From assembly GCA_021202465.1 (NCBI GenBank), contig JAJQCZ010000004.1, positions 124,001 to 188,000 on the forward strand: DNA of 64,000 nucleotides. Direction: 5' to 3'. How positions within the stretch are numbered: the stretch's first letter is position 1; every line of letters starts with the position of its first letter. Positions 9,164-18,031 of this stretch are shown one piece after another. Below the pieces are notes generated by a model. The model saw only the letters and a list, made by a program, of their open reading frames with translations, did no database searches and was not told where the DNA came from. Position numbers and translations under genes: made by a program. Source of the DNA: Lachnospiraceae bacterium (lineage in GTDB: Bacteria > Bacillota > Clostridia > Lachnospirales > Lachnospiraceae).

Positions 9164-9727
9164 ATGACAAAAAATGAGATTCGCAGGGAATGCCGGGCAC
9201 AGCGCACAGCTCAGTCCGAGGCGATGCGGCAGGAAAAGAGCCGCCGCATCTGTGAGTATATCGAGAACCTGCCTCTGTACCGTGAAAGCCGGATCATTTA
9301 CGCTTACATCGCGACGCAGGGGGAGGTCGACCTGTCCTCTCTGATTGAGGATGCCTGGGCGCGCGGCCTGGAAGTGGCGGTGCCCCGGGTGCATGGGGAG
9401 ACGATGGATTTCTACCGGATTACCTGTTGGGACGACCTGGAGGAAGGCAGCTTTCACATCCGGGAGCCGCGGGAAGGCTGTTCGCTGGTTACAGAGCGCG
9501 AGCAGGTGCTCTTCCTCGTGCCGGGCGTCGCTTACGATACGGAGGGCTTCCGCGTGGGGTATGGAGGCGGATTTTATGACCGCTATCTGGAATCCTGGCC
9601 GATGCATCATACGATCGGGGTGGGATTTGATTTTCAGATCTATCCGGAAGTCCCCAGGGAAGCGACGGACTGCGCCATGCGGGAAATCGTGACGGAGACA
9701 GGATTCCGGAGAGGCGTGTTTTGCTGA
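9164..9727 (+). CDS. 5-formyltetrahydrofolate cyclo-ligase
   Basis: A 187-residue enzyme that converts 5-formyl-THF to 5,10-methenyl-THF with ATP. The N-terminus TKNEIRREC begins the family, and the C-terminal signature PGVAYDTEGFRVGYGGGFYDRYL holds the nucleotide-binding glycine motif. I chose the ATG at 9164 because GGGGAGA lies 7 bases upstream; an upstream GTG at 9146 has no such site. The 150 bases before it hold only weak inverted repeats. The next gene, a membrane protein, starts 28 bases downstream. Confidence 0.95.
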   Translation: MTKNEIRRECRAQRTAQSEAMRQEKSRRICEYIENLPLYRESRIIYAYIATQGEVDLSSLIEDAWARGLEVAVPRVHGETMDFYRITCWDDLEEGSFHIREPREGCSLVTEREQVLFLVPGVAYDTEGFRVGYGGGFYDRYLESWPMHHTIGVGFDFQIYPEVPREATDCAMREIVTETGFRRGVFC

Positions 9728-9755
9728 GGAAAAAAAGACAAGGGGGAATCGGCAA

Positions 9756-11588
9756 ATGGCAGATGATAAGAATACGAATATGGAAAACGAAACAAAGGAA
9801 AAGTCTTCAAAAGGTACGGTGGATATACAGTCCGCTAAGAAACGAAAATCCGCCGGGACCAAAAAGGGCAGAAAGAGCGGGAAGAAAAAAACTCCGCTGA
9901 AGCTTCACAGGAAAAACGTGGCTGCGAATCCGGGGGCTGCCCGCGGGCGTTTCCTGATATTCAGCGCCGTCCTGGCGCTGGTGTTCTGGCTGTTGATCGA
10001 ATATTTCTTTCTCGTGCCGATCAATCTGTACAGCACAGGATTCTGGGTTATGGCCTTCTTTGTCCTGCTGCTCTTCGCGATTGCATATAATGTCTCCGTA
10101 TATCAACGTGGGGCGGACCGTGATGCCGCAGGGAGGAAACATATTTCCTGCCGTGTGAGCCTGGCGGCGCTTCCGATCATTCTGCTGCTCTTTGCGATTC
10201 TTATGATCGCCTCCTCGCCGCTGTTTCACGCGAAATCCTACGCTTCGATTCTCGAAGTGACTGATGCGGAGTTCGATACGGATCTGGCGGAGACGCTGAA
10301 TACAGATGCCATTGCGCTGATGGATACGACCTTCGCCGAGAAGCTCGGTGACCGGGAGATCGGTTCACTGACCGATGTGGTGAGCCAGTATGATGTGTCG
10401 GCAGACTATGTGCAGATTGACCTGGATGGTTCTCCGCTGAAGGTTTCTGCTCTGGTCTATGCCGGTTTCTTCAAATGGCTGGAAAACCGGGGCGAGGGCG
10501 TACCAGGTTATGTCACGGTGGACCCTGTGTCCATGTCCGCGGAGTATGTGCGGCTGGAGGAGGGCATGATCTATGTTCCTTCCGCCTATTTCCTGCAGGA
10601 CGCGGACCGTTATATCCGGATTCATTATCCGACGGCGCTCCTGGGCAGCGCGCATTTTGAGATCGATGAAGAGGGAAATCCTTACTATATCAGCACGGTA
10701 TACAAGCGTACCATCGGGCTTTTTGGCGGTCAGACCGTGGCCGGAGCCATCCTGCTGGATCCCGTTACCGGGGAACTGACCCGCTATGGAGTGGATGAGG
10801 TACCTGGCTGGGTCGATCTCGTATACAGCGGCGATCTCCTCTGTACGCAGTACAACTGGTACGGCACCCTGTCGGGCGGATTTCTCAATTCCGTCTTCAC
10901 CATGAAGGGCTGCAAGCAGATCACGACCTATGACGTCTCGGAGGACGACGCGAGTGACGCGGTACCTGCCTGCGACTACGGCTATGTGGCGCAGGGCGGC
11001 GACATCTGGATCTATACCGGCGTGACTTCCGTCAACAGTGACAGCTCTAACGTAGGCTTCCTGCTCGCCAATGAGCGCACCGGCGAAGCCCGCTTCTACT
11101 CCGTTGCCGGTGCAGACGAGCAGTCCGCCATGGACGCGGCGGAGGGTGAAGTGCAGGAGAAGGGCTATCAGGCCAGTTTCCCCTCCCTGATCAACGTCGA
11201 AGGAAATCCCACCTATATCATGGTGCTGAAGGATTCCAGCGGCCTGGTGAAGCTCTACGCGGCGGTCAACGTCGAACAATACAACCTGGTGACCACCGCC
11301 TCCACGCAGGAGGAATGCATCAGCAAATACAAGTCGCTTCTCGGCCTGGAGGATACCTCTGACGAAGATGAGAACGCGGAAGTGTTGGAGACGGATATCA
11401 CCCTCGCCGCAGTGCGCTACATCACCGTGGACGGGAACACCTGGATCTATCTGGTCGCGGAGGATGGCAGCGTCTATCGTGCGCTGGCCGCGGAGAATGA
11501 AGCCATGCTCATCCTGGAGGCCGGTGATTCGGTGCATCTTGAATTTTACACCGATGGGGAGATTGTCAGCTGTGAGATTAAATCATAA
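9756..11588 (+). CDS. Conserved large membrane protein, function unknown
   Basis: A 610-residue protein. Residues 1-65 are very basic and Lys-rich (a possible nucleic-acid or phospholipid contact). Three hydrophobic segments follow (about 68-88, 91-112 and 130-152), then about 450 residues of presumed extracytoplasmic domain with many Asp, Gly and Tyr residues and recurring 'TGVTSVNSDSSNVGFLLANERTGEARFYSV' type blocks. I know similar uncharacterised proteins in Lachnospiraceae but no assigned function. AAGGGGGAAT lies 8 bases before the ATG. It follows the cyclo-ligase closely and may share its transcript. Confidence 0.85.
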   Translation: MADDKNTNMENETKEKSSKGTVDIQSAKKRKSAGTKKGRKSGKKKTPLKLHRKNVAANPGAARGRFLIFSAVLALVFWLLIEYFFLVPINLYSTGFWVMAFFVLLLFAIAYNVSVYQRGADRDAAGRKHISCRVSLAALPIILLLFAILMIASSPLFHAKSYASILEVTDAEFDTDLAETLNTDAIALMDTTFAEKLGDREIGSLTDVVSQYDVSADYVQIDLDGSPLKVSALVYAGFFKWLENRGEGVPGYVTVDPVSMSAEYVRLEEGMIYVPSAYFLQDADRYIRIHYPTALLGSAHFEIDEEGNPYYISTVYKRTIGLFGGQTVAGAILLDPVTGELTRYGVDEVPGWVDLVYSGDLLCTQYNWYGTLSGGFLNSVFTMKGCKQITTYDVSEDDASDAVPACDYGYVAQGGDIWIYTGVTSVNSDSSNVGFLLANERTGEARFYSVAGADEQSAMDAAEGEVQEKGYQASFPSLINVEGNPTYIMVLKDSSGLVKLYAAVNVEQYNLVTTASTQEECISKYKSLLGLEDTSDEDENAEVLETDITLAAVRYITVDGNTWIYLVAEDGSVYRALAAENEAMLILEAGDSVHLEFYTDGEIVSCEIKS

Positions 11589-11666
11589 TGATAGAACTGT
11601 GCCGGAAAAGAGGCATAGAAAACAAGCATCCGTACAGTGCTCCGGTGTATTTGTACCAACGTATGT

Positions 11667-11706
11667 CTTTTCTGCATATAAAATATGGCGTTTATATGCA
11701 GAGAAG
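11667..11706. repeat. 16-base inverted repeat with a separate direct copy of its core
   Basis: Bases 11667-11682 and 11691-11706 are inverted copies, 15 of 16 matching, around an 8-base centre. The core TGCATATAAAAT (11673-11684) recurs directly at 11716-11727, exactly 43 bases on. No T-run follows, so an operator or mRNA hairpin is more likely than a terminator. It lies in the 288-base gap before the lipoprotein gene at 11877. Confidence 0.75.
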
Positions 11707-11760
11707 CAGAAACCTTGCATATAAAATGTCGTCATAATATGTAGAAACGTACGTGTTTGG

Positions 11761-11813
11761 TTACAATTTTTTTACAATCTGGAGACAATGGTGAGAGCTT
11801 CTGACCTTATACT
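11761..11813 (+). promoter_or_regulatory. Response-regulator-type promoter before lipoprotein/two-component operon
   Basis: Two direct TTACAA repeats at 11761-11766 and 11772-11777 have an 11-base period, the spacing used by OmpR/PhoB-type regulators. GGAGACA follows at 11781-11787, and a TATACT -10 element stands at 11808-11813. The same arrangement with identical spacing occurs at 16449-16501. Confidence 0.78.
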
Positions 11814-11876
11814 ATTTGAATCAGGAAAACAGTTCGGGAAAGAAGCTCTCAGACAAAACCGGAGGAGGATGCTGAC

Positions 11877-12719
11877 ATGAAAAAAACTGTTATTGTGGTT
11901 ATCGGATTTGTTGCATGTCTTGGAATTCTTTCCCTCATCGGCTGCGGTCAGGACACAGAGGGCATTGAGATTCAGAAAATGGAGCAGGCATGTCTGGAGG
12001 CAACGGAATATCTTTCGACCACATCCAATGAACAGACGAGAACACTGACCTGTGAAGGTGAGGCAGAGAGTTCAGATGAACTGAACGCAGGATGTGTCAT
12101 GTTCACGGATGGAGAGTATACATATTATTATGATTCTGATGCGGAGAAGCTGCGAAAGATTGAAAGCTTATCGGATTTTGACTTGAACTTAACCCCTGTG
12201 TATGAGGAAGAAATTCTGGATACGGCAGATCAGCTGCTGTCCCATGTTGTTGGCAGTGAACTTTTCTCCGAATGCAGCAGGACGGTCAGTGAGGCAGAGG
12301 ATACTCTCTCCTACACGATCGAATATACTGCTATGAATAGAGAGATAAGCGTTCCGGTCGGCAGTATCACATATCTGTATGACGGAACGTTGTTTCCTGC
12401 ATATTTTAATAACACAGACGTGCTGGAAGGGATGGAAACTGAGACGATAACGGAATATATTGATGAAACAGAGGCGCTGGCGTTGGCGCAGGAAGAAGCA
12501 GTATCTTTCATAAAGGAAAAATTTCAGGATGATGCCGGGCAGTATGAGCTCGATGAAGAGTCTGTAGAAATCATGGAGAAAAAATATTATTCTTCCTGGG
12601 GGACGGTATGCTGGAGCGTCTCGATGTCTTACTTTTATGGGGAGTATGAGGTTTGTTTTGAGATTTTGGTTGATGCCGAAACCGGTGAGATCGTTGAAAA
12701 TGCCAATAATTATACGTAA
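11877..12719 (+). CDS. Lipoprotein encoded with a two-component system
   Basis: A 280-residue protein with a lipoprotein signal (MKKTVIVVIGFVACLGILSLIGC; lipidated Cys about residue 23). The mature part is acidic. The C-terminal block (ALAQEEAVSFIKEKF... YEVCFEILVDAETGEIVENANN) looks like a PepSY-type fold, in which 'vDaeTGei' is typical; this is a weak match. GGAGGAGG lies 7 bases before the ATG. It is the first gene after the TTACAA promoter and stands directly before the response regulator, so it may modulate or report to the sensor kinase. Confidence 0.85.
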   Translation: MKKTVIVVIGFVACLGILSLIGCGQDTEGIEIQKMEQACLEATEYLSTTSNEQTRTLTCEGEAESSDELNAGCVMFTDGEYTYYYDSDAEKLRKIESLSDFDLNLTPVYEEEILDTADQLLSHVVGSELFSECSRTVSEAEDTLSYTIEYTAMNREISVPVGSITYLYDGTLFPAYFNNTDVLEGMETETITEYIDETEALALAQEEAVSFIKEKFQDDAGQYELDEESVEIMEKKYYSSWGTVCWSVSMSYFYGEYEVCFEILVDAETGEIVENANNYT

Positions 12720-12743
12720 TGATTGACTTGCGAAAGAAATGAT

Positions 12744-13439
12744 ATGATGTGTCAGAGAATCCTGATTGTGGAGGATGAGAAGCCGATTGCTGATATCCTG
12801 CGGTATGGATTTCAGAGAGAGGGCTTTGAGGCGGAGTGCGTTTATACCGGGGCTGACGGGCTCAGGCGGGTGCAGGAGTCGTCTCCGGATCTGATGATTC
12901 TGGACTGGATGCTGCCGGACGTCAGCGGACTGACTGTCTGCCGGATGCTTACAGAGACCTGCAGCATCCCGATCATCATGCTGACAGCAAAGGAAAGTGT
13001 GGAGGATAAGCTTCGGGGGCTGGAAGCGGGAGCGGATGACTATATAGCCAAGCCCTTTGATGTGCGTGAGGTCGTGGCACGAGCCCGGACGGTTCTGCGC
13101 CGTGCAGGGCGGGCGCGGGGGAAGAACGCGGAGGAGAGGCCGGAAGCCTGTGGAAACGGAATCACCCTGTATCGGCGGGAACGAATGGTGGCGCAGGACG
13201 GTGCGGAGGTGGAGCTGACGCCCCGGGAGTACGATCTTCTGGTCTGCTTTCTCGAGCATCCGCGCATGGTCTTTACCCGGGAAATGCTTCTGGAGCAGGT
13301 GTGGGGCTGCGAATATCCGGGCGGTACCCGGACGGTAGATATTCATGTGCAGAGACTGCGGAAGAAACTGAAGCTGCAGGAGGCACTGCAGACCGTCTAT
13401 GGAGTGGGCTATAAATATGTGGACGGACCGGGGAAGTAA
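12744..13439 (+). CDS. OmpR/PhoB-family response regulator
   Basis: A 231-residue cytoplasmic transcription factor. The receiver domain (residues 1-120) has the acidic pair Glu10/Asp11, the phosphorylation site Asp54 in ILDWMLPDVSG, LTAKES and the conserved Lys in IAKPFD. The C-terminal winged helix (about 133-230) has LTPREYDLLVCFLEHPRMVFTREMLLEQVWG and the TVDIHVQRLRKKL recognition region. The start is uncertain: ATGs at 12744 and 12747 and a TTG at 12723 are in frame, and no strong ribosome binding site is visible. The sensor kinase follows after 12 bases. Confidence 0.95.
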   Translation: MMCQRILIVEDEKPIADILRYGFQREGFEAECVYTGADGLRRVQESSPDLMILDWMLPDVSGLTVCRMLTETCSIPIIMLTAKESVEDKLRGLEAGADDYIAKPFDVREVVARARTVLRRAGRARGKNAEERPEACGNGITLYRRERMVAQDGAEVELTPREYDLLVCFLEHPRMVFTREMLLEQVWGCEYPGGTRTVDIHVQRLRKKLKLQEALQTVYGVGYKYVDGPGK

Positions 13440-13451
13440 GCGGGGAGAACG

Positions 13452-15008
13452 ATGAAGAGGAGCGAGAGAAGATCAGAGAAAGGCGACGGAAAGCGATCCG
13501 TAGGCGGGTTTGTGCATGGGATTCGCTGGAAGATCACGCTGGGACTGGTTCTGATCTTTCTTCTTAGCAGTGCTTCCCTCTATCAGATGCTGCAGACCAG
13601 GCTGAGGACACGTCTGGAGGAACAGATCACTGAGGAAATGACTTCCCTGTGGCAGAACGCCAATTTTTATGCCCGCCAGCTTCTTGTCACATATGGTCTG
13701 AATAACGATGAGGAGGGCTTCGCGGAGATCGGAGCAAGTCTGGAGGAAGAACTGACCGCGGCGACAGAGTGGGAGGCGGAAGCCTGCGACTGTCAGGGCA
13801 ATCTGTTGGACTCCCCGGCGTCGCAGGAGGAGAGAAGTTCTGAGGAACAGGAGCTTTTTGACGCTGCGGCTGCGGGGCGGGCTGTGTATCGGATGGTGTA
13901 TGACCGGGCGGAATTCTGCCGGGTTACTTTTGTTTTGCCCGTTCTGGTTTCAGAGAAACAGGTAGGGATTCTCCGTGTCACAGCGGATTATTCGGATCGG
14001 CAGCAGGAAAATGCGCAGACCGTTCGTCTGGTGCTCGGCGTGATGATCCTTGCGTTTGGTTTGGCTTTCATCCTGTGTCTTCTGCTTCTGAATCATTTCG
14101 TGACGCCGCTGCTGCAGCTGTCCGGGCACAGCCGTCAGGCGGCACGGAGTATGTGTGAAAAAGAAATGGATCAGATCCCGGCAGTTCCGGAGCTGTTGAC
14201 ACATCGGCGCGACGAGATCGGCGTTCTGGCGGAAAACTACAGCCGCATGCTGGACACTGTGCAGGAGCAGTTTCAGCGGATTGAAGGTGATAGGACGCAG
14301 ATTCAGGAGCTGCTCGAGAGCCGTCAGGAATTCTTTGATCAGGCCACCCATGAGCTGAAGACGCCCCTGACAGTGATCCGCGGCTATGCGCAGCTGCTTC
14401 AGGAGGACGGCGGAGAAGATCGGGAACTGTGGGAGACGGGACTCGATCAGATCCTGCGGGAGAGCGACCGGCTGCAGCGGATGGTGCGGCAGCTTCTTGA
14501 TCTGAGAAGCGGTCCGCAGGAAACGAAGAAAACACGGATTGAGCTGACCGGGCTGGCCCGGAACGTGGCGGAGTCCATGGAGCTGAAAGCCCGGCGGTAC
14601 GGCAATACGCTGCGCGTAACAGGGCCGGAGGGATGCCGGATCCTGGGGCAGGAGGAGCTGATTCGTCAGCTCCTGGTCAATCTCGTGGACAATGCTATTA
14701 AATACGGAGAAGAAAACACACCCATTGAGATTGAAACCGGAGAAATGGGGGATGAGGTCTTTTTGGCTGTGGTGAACAGCGGAACGGGCTTATCTCAGGA
14801 CGAGCTGGAGCATATCTTTGAGCCTTTTTACCGGGTAGATAAGGCGCGTTCCCGGGAGCAGGGAAGCGCGGGGCTGGGTCTGACCCTGTGCCGGAAGATC
14901 GCAGAGGCACATGGGGGTCTTCTCACAGCAGAAAGTGAACCGGGGCGGACTGTATTTCGTGCAACCTTCCCGCGGGACGGGGAGGAGAAGGGAGGAACCG
15001 GGATATGA
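13452..15008 (+). CDS. Membrane sensor histidine kinase
   Basis: A 518-residue kinase. Transmembrane segments lie at about 28-48 and 193-217 and flank an extracytoplasmic sensor domain of about 145 residues. A HAMP-like linker follows, then the H-box FDQATHELKTPLTVIRGYAQ with His300, the N-box NLVDNAIKYGE, the G1 region VNSGTGLS, the F-box IFEPFYRVD and the G2 region SAGLGLTLCRKI. It should phosphorylate the regulator encoded just upstream. The stop overlaps the next lipoprotein start (ATGA at 15005-15008). Confidence 0.95.
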   Translation: MKRSERRSEKGDGKRSVGGFVHGIRWKITLGLVLIFLLSSASLYQMLQTRLRTRLEEQITEEMTSLWQNANFYARQLLVTYGLNNDEEGFAEIGASLEEELTAATEWEAEACDCQGNLLDSPASQEERSSEEQELFDAAAAGRAVYRMVYDRAEFCRVTFVLPVLVSEKQVGILRVTADYSDRQQENAQTVRLVLGVMILAFGLAFILCLLLLNHFVTPLLQLSGHSRQAARSMCEKEMDQIPAVPELLTHRRDEIGVLAENYSRMLDTVQEQFQRIEGDRTQIQELLESRQEFFDQATHELKTPLTVIRGYAQLLQEDGGEDRELWETGLDQILRESDRLQRMVRQLLDLRSGPQETKKTRIELTGLARNVAESMELKARRYGNTLRVTGPEGCRILGQEELIRQLLVNLVDNAIKYGEENTPIEIETGEMGDEVFLAVVNSGTGLSQDELEHIFEPFYRVDKARSREQGSAGLGLTLCRKIAEAHGGLLTAESEPGRTVFRATFPRDGEEKGGTGI

Positions 15009-16432
15009 GAAAGTGGCTTCTGTGCAGCGCCGTTCTTATGCTCCTGCTTTCTCTTACCGGCTGCGGCGGGATACAGCAGGAAAAGGTGGTCGAGGTAACG
15101 CTGCCGGAGGAGGCGGAAGAGGAAGAAAATGGCTCCGGGACGGTGGTGTCAGACATTTGTATCTATGAGTATGAAGTGACTTTGAATGAGGCAGCCCGGA
15201 CTCAGCTAAAGAATCTGCGGGAGTACCGGAAGGCCGCGGAGGAATACGATGCAGGCTGGCTGGAACTGGGGGATATTTTTGCCCGGAACGGTCTGGCACA
15301 GGCGGGATTTTCCGGGGAGGATGTCTGGCTTTCCAGCAGAACGGCAGAGGGTACGGTGACGGTCCGGACTCTGGATATGGAGTATGGATTTTATGAGACG
15401 CTCTGGGAAGAAGAACTGGAGACTGGGACGGAAAAGATCTGGGTCTCTCCGGACGGAACAAAGCGGCTGATCCTGCATGAGAGTGAGGAGGAAGGGCGCA
15501 TCTGCCTGGACTGGGTGGACGCGGAGGGAAAGATATGCCGCATTTTGACCGGGGAATCCGGTTGGGATGGCGAAGCCTGGTGGGGACTCCAGTGTGTCTG
15601 GTCCGGAGACAGCAGCCGGGCCTTTCTGCGCCTCTGTCCGTCCATTTACTTCCCGGAATCGTGGGGCGAATGGGATGCAGACGATGAAGAAAATTACAGC
15701 TACTGGGATGAGTATGCAGATTCTGCTCTCCTTACGCCATCTTCTCCCTGTGAAATCTGGATGCTGGAGGGGGAAACTGCCAATCTGTCTGCTACCTGTG
15801 TGCTCGATACGTCCGCCTCAAGCGAGCTGTGGCGGCCGCAGATGGTGGTTTCGTGGGACGGCAGCGCGGTATTCCAGACGTTATCAGGCGGAGACGCGGC
15901 TGTGATGGAGCTGATGAATCAATGGCCGGAGCAGACGGCTTCGGTCTATCTGTGGGAGGAGGATGGTGTATGGAGCTCCGTACAAAATGAGGACTGGGCG
16001 ATGGATGAAGAGGGAGACCGGATCGGAGAAGACTTAGTCTCTGTTAGTCGGGATGTCTGCCTGTGGGAGGATCTGGTCTGTGTGCTGAACTTTGAGGGAG
16101 AATATCTGCTCTGGGATACGGCGTCCGGCACAACGCAGAATTTCGGGAAGATGCATGGTTCTGACCTGAAACGTTTTATTTATTTCTGTGCAGAAGATAC
16201 GGTCGAAGAACGTATCTATGCGGTCAGCGACAGCGACCTCTATTACATGGAATACGGGGAGGACGGAACCTGGGAGATGATTTCTGTTTACCGGGGTCCC
16301 TCCGACGCCGATCTGGTGGATATCACGGTACAGCCGGAGACGGGAGACCTCTTGTTAAATTATCTGCTGGGAGGGCTTGAGGCCGCGGACGGCGAGACAC
16401 TGGAGATGCAGCTGGTGCTGCTGAAATTCTGA
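15005..16432 (+). CDS. Lipoprotein of the two-component operon
   Basis: A 475-residue exported protein with signal MRKWLLCSAVLMLLLSLTGC (lipidated Cys about 20). The mature part is very acidic and rich in Trp, Tyr and Glu, with repeated short beta-like stretches ('vwlSsrtaeGtvtvrtld', 'iwvspDGtkrlil') that suggest a beta-propeller-like fold. I do not recognise a family. It is translationally coupled to the kinase gene and is followed by the overlapping terminator/promoter at 16449-16537. A role as an extracellular input for the kinase is possible but not shown. Confidence 0.83.
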   Translation: MRKWLLCSAVLMLLLSLTGCGGIQQEKVVEVTLPEEAEEEENGSGTVVSDICIYEYEVTLNEAARTQLKNLREYRKAAEEYDAGWLELGDIFARNGLAQAGFSGEDVWLSSRTAEGTVTVRTLDMEYGFYETLWEEELETGTEKIWVSPDGTKRLILHESEEEGRICLDWVDAEGKICRILTGESGWDGEAWWGLQCVWSGDSSRAFLRLCPSIYFPESWGEWDADDEENYSYWDEYADSALLTPSSPCEIWMLEGETANLSATCVLDTSASSELWRPQMVVSWDGSAVFQTLSGGDAAVMELMNQWPEQTASVYLWEEDGVWSSVQNEDWAMDEEGDRIGEDLVSVSRDVCLWEDLVCVLNFEGEYLLWDTASGTTQNFGKMHGSDLKRFIYFCAEDTVEERIYAVSDSDLYYMEYGEDGTWEMISVYRGPSDADLVDITVQPETGDLLLNYLLGGLEAADGETLEMQLVLLKF

Positions 16433-16448
16433 GAAACGGTGCGCTCGG

Positions 16449-16501
16449 TTACAACTATTTTACAATCCGGAGACATCGAAGAGAACACTTAGCCTTACCA
16501 T
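16449..16501 (+). promoter_or_regulatory. Second TTACAA promoter, before the seven-gene operon
   Basis: TTACAA at 16449-16454 and 16460-16465 repeat with an 11-base period, followed by GGAGACA at 16469-16475 and TACCAT at 16496-16501. The order and spacing are identical to 11761-11813, and most of the bases between them match. The -10 hexamer lies in the left arm of the terminator hairpin at 16496-16532. Confidence 0.72.
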
Positions 16502-16537
16502 ATCCGTATCGGGAAACCGGACGGATATGGTATTTTT
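16496..16537 (+). terminator. Rho-independent terminator after the two-component operon
   Basis: A perfect 12-base-pair stem (TACCATATCCGT at 16496-16507 and ACGGATATGGTA at 16521-16532) surrounds a 13-base loop and is followed by TTTTT. It ends the upstream operon and overlaps the promoter of the next one. Confidence 0.9.
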
Positions 16538-16546
16538 GTATGCGCA

Positions 16547-16626
16547 GGGCTGCGGCGGAGTTTTTTCCAGCTGGCGCCGGACGCAGCCCGCGCTGGCGAG
16601 TAAGAGGCGACAAGCCGCCTCCTACT
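16547..16626 (+). promoter_or_regulatory. Structured 5' leader of the seven-gene operon
   Basis: Two hairpins can form between the promoter and the start codon at 16649: GGGCTGCG (16547-16554) with CGCAGCCC (16581-16588), and a 12-base arm at 16598-16609 with 16615-16626 (one mismatch). Neither is followed by a T-run. The AAGGAGG ribosome binding site lies after them. Confidence 0.55.
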
Positions 16627-16648
16627 CGATCGCAGAAAAGGAGGAACT

Positions 16649-18031
16649 ATGAACCGAAAACAAATCGCAGCCTGTGTCTGCGCCGTTTTCTGTCTGACGG
16701 CCTGTCAGGCTGCCCCGGAAACAGACGTTGTGCAGAATAAGAACGAGGGTATCCTGGAGTCGAAAATTGCGGATACGGATCGGACGGAGGACGCAGAGAC
16801 TGCCGGGGATGACACGGAAGATGAGACGGGGCAGACGGATGCGGGTACCTGGACGGAATCCTTTGAGGGTGATACGGGGATTACTGTCACGGTGGATGCG
16901 GAAGTGTCTGCGGATAACCCGGATTATAACAGGGTATACCGGATCACCCCGCATGAAATCGAGGCGGAGGAGATAAAGGAATGGGTTCAGCATTTCTTTG
17001 GGGACATCGTACCCTGTGAACCGGTATCGGAGCTGTCCAAAACGGAAATCGAAGAGAAGATCATCCAGTACAGGCAATGGATCCAGGAAGCGGAGGAAAA
17101 TGAGGAAGCGGACGTGGAAAGCCTGCAGTCGATCCTGAATGATTACCTGGACATGTATGAAACGGCCCCGGAAACCGTGGAAAAGAAGGAGACAGACTGG
17201 ACCTTCCATCCGTGGGAATATTACCAGAACATGGCGGGGCTTGCCTCGGACAGTTTTTCGCAGGATACCATGGTGCTGGATCTTGTGTGTGAAAAGGAGG
17301 GGGAAGAGTGGGAAGTGATTGCGTATAATCGCAGCGAGGATGACTACATGCTTCACAGTGTTGCCCTGTATAAATCGGAGGCGGAGACAGAGGAGAACCA
17401 GGAGGAAGATCAGGAATCTGCCATCGGGCTTGTGCAGGATGCGCTGACGGGATTGAATCTGGAGGACTGGTCTGTCTATAGCTGCCAGACTGTAAGGTAT
17501 GAGGAATCGATCCAGTATTACGTCGTGAACTGCCAGAAACAGTATGACGGGATCCCTGCGGCGGTGCTTCCCCAGCTCGAGACGATCAAAGGGCAGGACA
17601 GCTATGCGGCTTTATATTACTATGAAACGCTGCAGTTTTATGTGTGCAACGGTGAAATCCGATCAGTGTGGCTGGATGGGATGTCGGATGTCTCGGAGAT
17701 CGAGAATGGCAGTGTGGATGTCTTAAGCTGGGAGGAGATCCGGGAAGTCTTCCGGAACGCGATGAAAGTCTCCTTCACGGTGGACAGCCTGAATGAAACA
17801 TATGATAAATCCTCCGCCAGCTATAACATCTGTATTGATACGGTGGAAAAAGCGCTGGTGCGGATTAAGATTGCTGATAACACAGAGGAATTCCGCATGG
17901 TCCCTGCCTGGCTGTTCTATGGCTCCGTGGGCGGTGGCCTGGAGGATGTGGAAGAAGGAGGAGTGCGCTCGCCGATCCTGGTGATCAACGCCATTGACGG
18001 TACGCTGATCGACACTTCTCTGGGTTATTGA
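16649..18031 (+). CDS. Lipoprotein, first gene of a seven-gene envelope operon
   Basis: A 460-residue protein with signal peptide MNRKQIAACVCAVFCLTAC (lipobox LTAC, Cys about 19), an acidic Glu/Asp/Thr linker (about 25-75) and a mature domain. The residues from about 255 (AIGLVQDALTGLNLEDWSVYSC...) to the end resemble an outer-face two-part alpha/beta domain with VINAIDGTLID at the C-terminus; I do not recognise the family. AAGGAGG precedes the ATG by 5 bases. The stop overlaps the first permease start by one base. It probably works with that ABC transporter at the cell surface. Confidence 0.85.
   Translation: MNRKQIAACVCAVFCLTACQAAPETDVVQNKNEGILESKIADTDRTEDAETAGDDTEDETGQTDAGTWTESFEGDTGITVTVDAEVSADNPDYNRVYRITPHEIEAEEIKEWVQHFFGDIVPCEPVSELSKTEIEEKIIQYRQWIQEAEENEEADVESLQSILNDYLDMYETAPETVEKKETDWTFHPWEYYQNMAGLASDSFSQDTMVLDLVCEKEGEEWEVIAYNRSEDDYMLHSVALYKSEAETEENQEEDQESAIGLVQDALTGLNLEDWSVYSCQTVRYEESIQYYVVNCQKQYDGIPAAVLPQLETIKGQDSYAALYYYETLQFYVCNGEIRSVWLDGMSDVSEIENGSVDVLSWEEIREVFRNAMKVSFTVDSLNETYDKSSASYNICIDTVEKALVRIKIADNTEEFRMVPAWLFYGSVGGGLEDVEEGGVRSPILVINAIDGTLIDTSLGY

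Noticed and set aside
16540..16740. 66-residue frame in the leader of the seven-gene operon
   Set aside because: It overlaps two hairpins and the real lipoprotein start, and has no ribosome binding site.
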